Both the position numbers and the translations under genes were made by a program. The notes beneath the pieces were generated by a model that saw only the letters and a list, made by a program, of their open reading frames with translations, had not been told where the DNA came from and ran no database searches. From Acetobacteraceae bacterium (GTDB lineage Bacteria > Pseudomonadota > Alphaproteobacteria > Acetobacterales > Acetobacteraceae), in assembly GCA_019689515.1 (NCBI GenBank), contig JADGHI010000090.1, positions 1 through 10,871 on the forward strand: a stretch of DNA of 10,871 nucleotides, read 5' to 3'. Of this stretch, positions 6,856 to 10,871 are shown one piece after another; the stretch's first letter is position 1; each line of letters starts with the position of its first letter.

Positions 6856-7211
6856 GCGCCGCGCTGTACTGGCTCATCCTGGCGGCGGCGATCGGCACCT
6901 CGCTGGTCGGACAGGTGCTGCTGAAGGTTGGCGCCTCGGGCTCGGTCCGCGCGGCGGGCGGGTTCCTCGACCAGCTCTTCCGCTGGCAGACGATGCTCGG
7001 GCTGGTCTGCTACGGCGGCGCGGCGCTGCTCTACATCATCGCGCTCCGGCGCATCCCGATGAGCGTGGCGCTGCCCTGCACCGCGGCGAGCTACGTCGTG
7101 ATCGCGCTGATCGGGTATTTCGGCTTCGGCGAGCCGATGGGCGCGCAGCGGGTCGCGGCGATCGCACTGATCTGCCTCGGCGTGATCCTGCTGGCGACCG
7201 CGAACGCATGA
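6852..7211 (+). CDS. Small four-TM EamA/SMR-like protein, ArnE-type lipid-linked sugar flippase subunit
   Basis: Membrane protein of 119 residues from GTG at 6852, overlapping the GT2 stop as GTGA. There are four helices (about 4-25, 46-66, 70-92, 97-117). GQVLLKVG at the end of helix 1, the stretch RRIPMSVALPC and GEPMGAQRVAAIALICLGVILL parallel the ArnE layout (GQ..QK, VP.GIAYP, HEP, GI..I..G..IL). There is no glutamate in helix 1, so it lacks the Glu14 that multidrug SMR pumps such as EmrE need. This, and its position after an ArnC-like GT2, argue for transport of an undecaprenyl-phosphate-sugar rather than drug export. ArnE works with ArnF; no second subunit is seen here, so it may form a homodimer. 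Its stop overlaps the next gene as ATGA. Confidence 0.83.
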   Translation: MSAALYWLILAAAIGTSLVGQVLLKVGASGSVRAAGGFLDQLFRWQTMLGLVCYGGAALLYIIALRRIPMSVALPCTAASYVVIALIGYFGFGEPMGAQRVAAIALICLGVILLATANA

Positions 7212-7714
7212 CCGAAGGCCGGCCACGCGGCGTTGGCCGAACTACGCCTCGCCGCGGCATGCGTGCGGTGGAGGCCGCGGCGATGGCCCTGCTGCTCGCC
7301 GGCTGCGTGGCCGGGGCACCGCCGCAGCAGCAGCAAGGCACCGCGCCGGCCGTGGCTGCTGCTGGTTGCCCGGAGGGCGCGCGGCCGGCGACCGTGCTCG
7401 AGGCCTATTTCGGCCGCTCGGGCCCACCTGACGCGCCGCGCATCTCCGAGGCCGCCTTCGCACGCTTCCTCGCCGAGGAGGTCACGCCCCGCTTTCCCGA
7501 CGGGCTGACCGTGCTCGACGGCCTGGGCCAGTGGCGCAGCCCGGCCACCGGGCGCATCGCGCGGGAGCGGAGCAAGATTCTGATCCTCGTGCTGCCGGAG
7601 ACGGAGGAGGCAGCGGCGCGCGCCCGCCTCGCCCCGGTGACGGCCGCCTATCGCCAGCGCTTCCGCCAGGAATCGGTGCTGGTGACCAGCCGCACCGCCT
7701 GCGCCAGCCTGTAG
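7208..7714 (+). CDS. DUF3574-domain lipoprotein
   Basis: Predicted outer- or inner-membrane lipoprotein of 168 residues. A hydrophobic stretch leads to a lipobox LLLAGC with C33 as the modified cysteine, followed by a short low-complexity linker with four glutamines. The DUF3574 domain covers about 62-168 with recognisable stretches AYFGRS (66-71), FLAEEVTPRFPDGLTVLDG (87-105), QWRSP (108-112), RERSKILILV (119-128) and YRQRFRQESVLV (148-159). Function of the domain is unknown. ATG at 7208 overlaps the flippase stop (ATGA), which points to translational coupling. However, the 17-residue Arg-rich leader is long, and ATG at 7259 would give a shorter signal peptide with the cysteine at 16. It may belong to the glycosylation operon only by position. 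Confidence 0.82.
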   Translation: MTEGRPRGVGRTTPRRGMRAVEAAAMALLLAGCVAGAPPQQQQGTAPAVAAAGCPEGARPATVLEAYFGRSGPPDAPRISEAAFARFLAEEVTPRFPDGLTVLDGLGQWRSPATGRIARERSKILILVLPETEEAAARARLAPVTAAYRQRFRQESVLVTSRTACASL

Positions 7715-7741
7715 CGAGCCAGCGGCAGCCCGCCGGCTCGC
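7714..7741. terminator. Strong hairpin between convergent genes, probable bidirectional terminator
   Basis: GCGAGCC (7714-7720) pairs perfectly with GGCTCGC (7735-7741). Inside, after one A/C mismatch, GCGG (7722-7725) pairs with CCGC (7730-7733) around a CAGC loop. It fills nearly the whole 33-base gap between the lipoprotein stop (7714) and the VOC stop (7748). Neither strand shows a T tract, as is common in very GC-rich genomes, so the termination role rests on position and stem. Confidence 0.55.
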
Positions 7742-7747
7742 CGGTGC

Positions 7748-8212
7748 CTATCCCCCGCCCTGCATCGCCGCCATGCGGCGCTGAAGCTCCTCCGGCGACA
7801 CCTCCTCGACATGGGTCGCGACGTGCCAGAAATGCCCGAACGGGTCGCGCAGCGTGCCGCTGCGGTCGCCGTAGAACTTCGTCTCCATCGGCTGCACGAC
7901 GGTCGCACCCTTGGCGAGCGCGCGCGCGAACACGGCGTCGGCATCCTCGACGTAGAGGTGGATGGTCACCGACGCCGTCTCGCCCTGCGGCGCCACGAAC
8001 TTCCCCTCCGGCCAGGGGTCGGCGAGCATGATCACCGACTCCCCGATCTCGATCTCCGCATGACCGATCCGGCCGCCCGGGGCGGGCAGGCGCATGCGCT
8101 CGCGCGCGCCGAAGACCTCGACGTAGAAGGCGAGCGCACGCTCGGCGCCCTCGATCGCGAGGTAGGGGGTGACACGCGGATAGCCGGGGGGGATCGGCGG
8201 CACGGCAGCCAT
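7748..8212 (-). CDS. VOC superfamily protein, PhnB/glyoxalase-like
   Basis: Soluble protein of 154 residues of the vicinal-oxygen-chelate fold. It has two beta-alpha-beta-beta-beta modules: the first has TPYLAIEGAERALAFYVEVF (15-34) and GHAEIEIGESVIMLAD (50-65), the second has IHLYVEDADAVFARALAKGA (84-103) and YGDRSGTLRDPFGHFWHVATH (114-134). The GDRSGTLRDPFGH segment is typical of PhnB-like VOC proteins. H51, H85 and the region around H127 are candidate metal-site residues. The C-terminus EEVSPEELQRRMAAMQ is also typical of the group. Reaction unknown. ATG at 8212 has an excellent AAGGAGG 5 bases upstream. It is convergent with the lipoprotein gene and lies 130 bases downstream of the DUF6653-like gene. 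Confidence 0.9.
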   Translation of the reverse strand: MAAVPPIPPGYPRVTPYLAIEGAERALAFYVEVFGARERMRLPAPGGRIGHAEIEIGESVIMLADPWPEGKFVAPQGETASVTIHLYVEDADAVFARALAKGATVVQPMETKFYGDRSGTLRDPFGHFWHVATHVEEVSPEELQRRMAAMQGGG

Positions 8213-8275
8213 GACATCCTCCTTCTCGGGTTCGGCGGCGCCCATGGTGCTGGCGTGACGCGTCGGAATCAAGAA

Positions 8276-8300
8276 CAAAAAAAGAACATCGCGAGACGCG
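8276..8300 (-). terminator. Short hairpin plus T tract, weak terminator candidate downstream of the DUF6653-like gene
   Basis: Reading the minus strand, CGCG-TCT-CGCG (8300-8290) is followed by ATG and then TTCTTTTTTT (8286-8277). The stem is only four pairs, so this is weak. The T tract is nevertheless exceptional in this GC-rich window and lies 42-66 bases after the stop at 8343. The same tract may instead be an upstream element of the VOC promoter. Confidence 0.3.
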
Positions 8301-8342
8301 CCGCCAAGCCCGGTTGGGTGCCAGTCCGCCCGCCGCGCCGCC

Positions 8343-8846
8343 TCACCTCTGCCCCTGACCGCCGCCGCGCACGTCCTCGTAGAGCCAGACCATCCGGTCA
8401 ACGAACCACAGCTTGCCCACCATCGTGACGGAGAGGCCGAACAGCGTCGCCCAGGCGTCGAGCACGACCAGGCCGTAGACGAGCGGCACCAAGCCGGCCG
8501 CCGAGACGCCGTTCAGCACCAGCGGCAGCCGCCGATGCCGCTCCGGGAGCGGCGCACCCTCGCGCCGCGCGATCCAGAGGCGCTCGCCCAGCACGCCCTT
8601 CGCCGCCCAGGATTCGAAGGAGCGCGGCGGCGGGAAGGCCCGCGGATTCAGCCAGGTCCAGACGACAAGCAGCGCCACCGGCAGCAGCGCCCACCACCCG
8701 ATCCACACGCGGCTCCACACCGCGAGCGCCATCAGCGGCAGGATCGCGACGCGGGTCCAGACGCTCCAGGGATTGGCGTGGCGCGCCCAGGTCGCCTCGT
8801 CCATCCGGAAGAGGCGCACGATCCAGCCCTCGATGCCGTCCGCCAC
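8343..8846 (-). CDS. DUF6653-like small membrane protein
   Basis: Protein of 167 residues with four hydrophobic segments: about 33-47, 49-66, 109-128 and 129-146. The stretch NPWSVWTRVAILPLMALAVW (25-44), followed by SRVWIGWW and WTWLNPRAFPPP (63-74), is what I associate with the DUF6653 family. A conserved-looking amphipathic stretch SFESWAAKGVLGERLW (76-91) and KLWFVDRMVWLYED (145-158) complete it. Function unknown. GTG at 8846 has AGGGGG 8 bases upstream. It is divergent from the ABM-domain gene with a 261-base intergenic region. The family assignment is from memory of these motifs; membrane location is clear. Confidence 0.75.
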   Translation of the reverse strand: MADGIEGWIVRLFRMDEATWARHANPWSVWTRVAILPLMALAVWSRVWIGWWALLPVALLVVWTWLNPRAFPPPRSFESWAAKGVLGERLWIARREGAPLPERHRRLPLVLNGVSAAGLVPLVYGLVVLDAWATLFGLSVTMVGKLWFVDRMVWLYEDVRGGGQGQR

Positions 8847-9107
8847 CGCTTCGGCCCCCTAGGCCCGTGGTCCAACGTCGGCCATCGCGTTCTCGCTCGT
8901 TCGGTCCACTGGCTTCCACCCTGGCACGCGATCGGTCGGGATCGGAACCGCAAGTCGAATCGGCACGCAGCGTCACCCGCCATGCCGGTGCGCGGCGACG
9001 GCACCATCCGCATGACCTCGGAGGTAATCGCTGAACCGGCGCCCCTGCCCCACATTGCCATCGCCCAGGCCGGACGGTCCGTCGCCTCGGGCGAGGGAGA
9101 ATGCGCC

Positions 9108-9533
9108 ATGGACAGGCAAGATGCACTGCGTTCGGCCGCCAAGCCGGCGATTGGCGTCGGAAGCTCGGCCTCGGCGGAAGCCCAGGAAGGCCCGCGCGCC
9201 GGCTACCCGCCCGGGGCACTCGCCATCGTCGTCTCGTTGCGCGTCAAGCCGGAGCATGAGGCGGAATTCCTCCGCCTCCTCGCTCCCGTGCTCGACGCCA
9301 TGCGGCACGAGGCGACCTTCATCAACGCCGCGCTGCACCGCGATCCCGAGGATCCAGCGCACTTCATGCTCTACGAGACCTGGGCGGACCGCCGTGATCT
9401 GGTCGAGGTGCAGATGAAGCGCCCCTACCGCGCCACCTACGAAGCGCGCCTGCCCGAACTGCTGCGCGAACCGCGCCAAGCGCGCATCTGGCAGCCGATG
9501 CGCGGCGACTTCGCCGGGCCCGCCGCGCGCTGA
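9108..9533 (+). CDS. Antibiotic biosynthesis monooxygenase (ABM) domain protein, putative quinol monooxygenase
   Basis: Protein of 141 residues. Residues ~37-130 form one ABM ferredoxin-like domain: LAIVVSLRVKPEHEAEFLRL (38-57), NAALHRDPEDPAHFMLYETW (73-92), ADRRDLVEVQMKRPY (93-107). Such single-domain proteins act as cofactor-free oxygenases or are of unknown role. ATG at 9108 follows a GAGGGAG site with 8-base spacing. The first 36 residues are not part of the domain. They resemble a Tat leader (MDRQDALRSAA, then small residues ending in SASAEAQ with an AEA|Q-like cleavage site), but the second arginine is Q and a K-P pair breaks the hydrophobic core. So export is doubtful. An upstream ATG at 8982 is in frame but has no ribosome site. 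It is convergent with smc, with 51 bases between stops and no convincing terminator. Confidence 0.87.
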   Translation: MDRQDALRSAAKPAIGVGSSASAEAQEGPRAGYPPGALAIVVSLRVKPEHEAEFLRLLAPVLDAMRHEATFINAALHRDPEDPAHFMLYETWADRRDLVEVQMKRPYRATYEARLPELLREPRQARIWQPMRGDFAGPAAR

Positions 9534-9584
9534 CCCATGGCGGGCCGCGCCGCGACGGGCTGCGCTGCGGCACCGCCTGCCCTC

Positions 9585-10871
9585 TCAGCCCTGCCGCGGA
9601 CCCTCCGCCATTTCCACCGCGCGCTCCAGATCGACGCTCAGCAGCCGCGACACCCCGCGCTCCTGCATCGTCACGCCGTAGAGCCGATGCATCCGCGCCA
9701 TGGTCAGCGGGTGGTGCGTGACGATCAGGAAGCGCGTGCCGCTCTCCGCCGCCATGGCGTCGAGCAGGTCGCACAGCCGCTCCACATTCGCGTCGTCGAG
9801 CGGCGCGTCCACCTCGTCCAGGACGCAGACCGGCGCGGGCTGGCAGCGGAACACGGCAAAGATCAGCGACAGCGCCGTCAGCGCCTGCTCGCCGCCCGAG
9901 AGCAGCGACAGCGCCGCGAGCTTCTTCCCCGGCGGCTCGGCGAAGATCTCGAGCCCCGCCTCCAGCGGATCGTCGGAGCCGACGAGCGCGAGATGCGCCC
10001 GCCCGCCGCCGAACAGCCGCGTGAACAGCGCGCGGAACTCGGCGTCCACGCGGTCGAACACCTCGCGCAGCCGCTCGCGCCCCTCGCGGTTCAGGTGGCC
10101 GATCGAGCCGCGCAGCTTGGCGATCGCGGCGCTGATCTCCTCGCGCTCGCGGGTGATCGTGGCGATCCGGTCCTCGACCTCGCGCATCTCGACATCAGCG
10201 CGCAGGTTGACCGGGCCCATGTCCTCGCGCTCGCGCGTCAGGCGATCGAGCTTGCGCCGCGCCTTCTCCTCTGCCGCGTCGCTGAGGTCCTCCACGACCG
10301 GCAGCGCCTGCTCGGCGTCCGGTCCCAGACGCTCGACGATGCGCTCCGCCACCGAATGCGCCGCGGCCTCGGCCTGCGAGGCGACACCCTCGGCGCGGAG
10401 CTGCGCCTCGCGCGCAGCGGCGAAGGCGGCGTCGGCGACGCGGCGCGCTTCCGCGGCCTCGCGCGCCTCCTGCTCGGCGGCGGCGAGGGCAGCGGCGGCC
10501 TCGCGATGCGCGGCCTCGGCCTCCTGGAGCCAGCGCGCCGCCTGTCGCCGGCGCTCGGCCGCAACCTCGGGCGCATCGGCGAGCGCCGCGCATTCCGCCT
10601 CCGCCTCGCCATGGCGCGCGCGTAGTTCCTCGAGCCGCCCGGCCGCATCGGCGCGACGCTGCGCCCAGGTGGCGCGCTCCCCGGCCAGCGCCTCGCGACG
10701 GGCAGAGTTGCGCCGCGCCTCATCCTCGAGCGCGGCGAGTGCGGCGCGGGCGGCCGTTTCGGCGGCGCGGGCGGCCGCCAGCGCCTCGCGCGCGCGCTCC
10801 ACCCCGGCACGGATGGCCGCGAGGTCAGGCAGCGCGCCGACCGCCTCGCGCGCGGCGGCGAGCGCGGCCTC
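9585..10871 (-). CDS. smc: Chromosome segregation ATPase SMC, C-terminal part (N-terminus beyond window)
   Basis: The last 428 codons of the SMC condensin subunit, which compacts and aligns replicated DNA with ScpA and ScpB. About the first 215 visible residues are an Ala/Glu/Arg-rich coiled-coil arm. The C-terminal head follows: MGPVNLRA (10217-10194), FRALFTRLFGGG (about 10034-9990), the ABC signature LSGGEQALTALSL (about 9902-9864), Walker B VCVLDEVDAPLDDANV (about 9830-9783) and the switch-histidine stretch FLIVTHHPLTMA (about 9728-9693). The protein ends at a TGA at 9585-9587. All C-terminal ATPase elements are intact. The hinge and the Walker A head lie past the right edge, so only about a third of a usual ~1150+ residue protein is visible. 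The frame stays open to base 10871. Confidence 0.95.
   Translation of the reverse strand, partial: EAALAAAREAVGALPDLAAIRAGVERAREALAAARAAETAARAALAALEDEARRNSARREALAGERATWAQRRADAAGRLEELRARHGEAEAECAALADAPEVAAERRRQAARWLQEAEAAHREAAAALAAAEQEAREAAEARRVADAAFAAAREAQLRAEGVASQAEAAAHSVAERIVERLGPDAEQALPVVEDLSDAAEEKARRKLDRLTREREDMGPVNLRADVEMREVEDRIATITREREEISAAIAKLRGSIGHLNREGRERLREVFDRVDAEFRALFTRLFGGGRAHLALVGSDDPLEAGLEIFAEPPGKKLAALSLLSGGEQALTALSLIFAVFRCQPAPVCVLDEVDAPLDDANVERLCDLLDAMAAESGTRFLIVTHHPLTMARMHRLYGVTMQERGVSRLLSVDLERAVEMAEGPRQG

Noticed and set aside
6852..7211. Classical SMR multidrug pump
   Set aside because: Helix 1 has no glutamate equivalent to EmrE Glu14, and the gene is coupled to an ArnC-like GT2, so a lipid-linked sugar flippase is the better call.
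8930..8950. TGGCACG resembling the -24 half of a sigma-54 promoter upstream of the ABM gene
   Set aside because: The -12 half (TTGCA-like) is missing at the required spacing.
8982..9108. In-frame N-terminal extension of the ABM gene from ATG 8982
   Set aside because: No ribosome binding site there; the ATG at 9108 has a good one and leaves a sensible protein.
9534..9584. Terminator between the convergent ABM and smc genes
   Set aside because: Only a five-pair GCCGC/GCGGC stem with a long loop is possible, too weak in DNA of this composition.
9537..10625. 362-codon plus-strand open frame opposite smc
   Set aside because: Antisense shadow of conserved SMC coding sequence; no motif and no ribosome site.

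Overview
The window is about 10.9 kb of very GC-rich DNA with tightly packed genes and many GTG/TTG starts. The SMC fragment, the ArnC/ArnE-like pair, the DUF3574 lipoprotein, the DUF6653-like membrane protein and the FAS1-like dehydratase together suggest an alphaproteobacterium, perhaps of the Acetobacteraceae (Roseomonas type). That placement is inferred from composition and protein flavour, not from a search. No mobile element, CRISPR array, tRNA or rRNA was seen.

Left third (1-4832, all minus strand). Reading in the direction of transcription, a large multi-pass membrane glycosyltransferase-like protein (4832-3039) is followed 4 bases later by a FAS1/MaoC-type hotdog hydratase (3034-2204). 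That gene overlaps a complete 10-TM DMT/EamA transporter (2211-1198). These three look like one operon. Beyond it lie a small unidentified gene that seems broken by a one-base frameshift (1087-669), a hairpin, and a second, related DMT transporter that runs off the left edge (560-1).

Centre (4833-7714). A 166-base divergent intergenic region holds a near-perfect CRP/FNR-type palindrome (TGTGA-N6-TCACC) and a candidate minus-strand promoter. To its right is a plus-strand operon: a class I SAM methyltransferase, an ArnC/DPM1-like family 2 glycosyltransferase with two C-terminal TM helices, a four-TM ArnE-like flippase subunit (GTGA overlap), and a DUF3574 lipoprotein (ATGA overlap). Together with the divergent membrane glycosyltransferase this has the parts of a three-component polyprenyl-phosphate-sugar system. 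The GT2 would charge the lipid carrier, the small transporter would flip it, and the membrane enzyme would transfer the sugar outside the cytoplasm. The methyltransferase could decorate sugar or acceptor. This is the most interesting part of the window.

Right third (7715-10871). A strong hairpin separates the convergent lipoprotein and VOC (PhnB-like) genes. Then come a DUF6653-like membrane protein (minus), a divergent antibiotic-biosynthesis-monooxygenase-domain protein whose N-terminus looks like a decayed Tat signal, and the C-terminal third or so of the chromosome-segregation ATPase SMC (minus), which runs off the right edge. These look like ordinary chromosomal genes.
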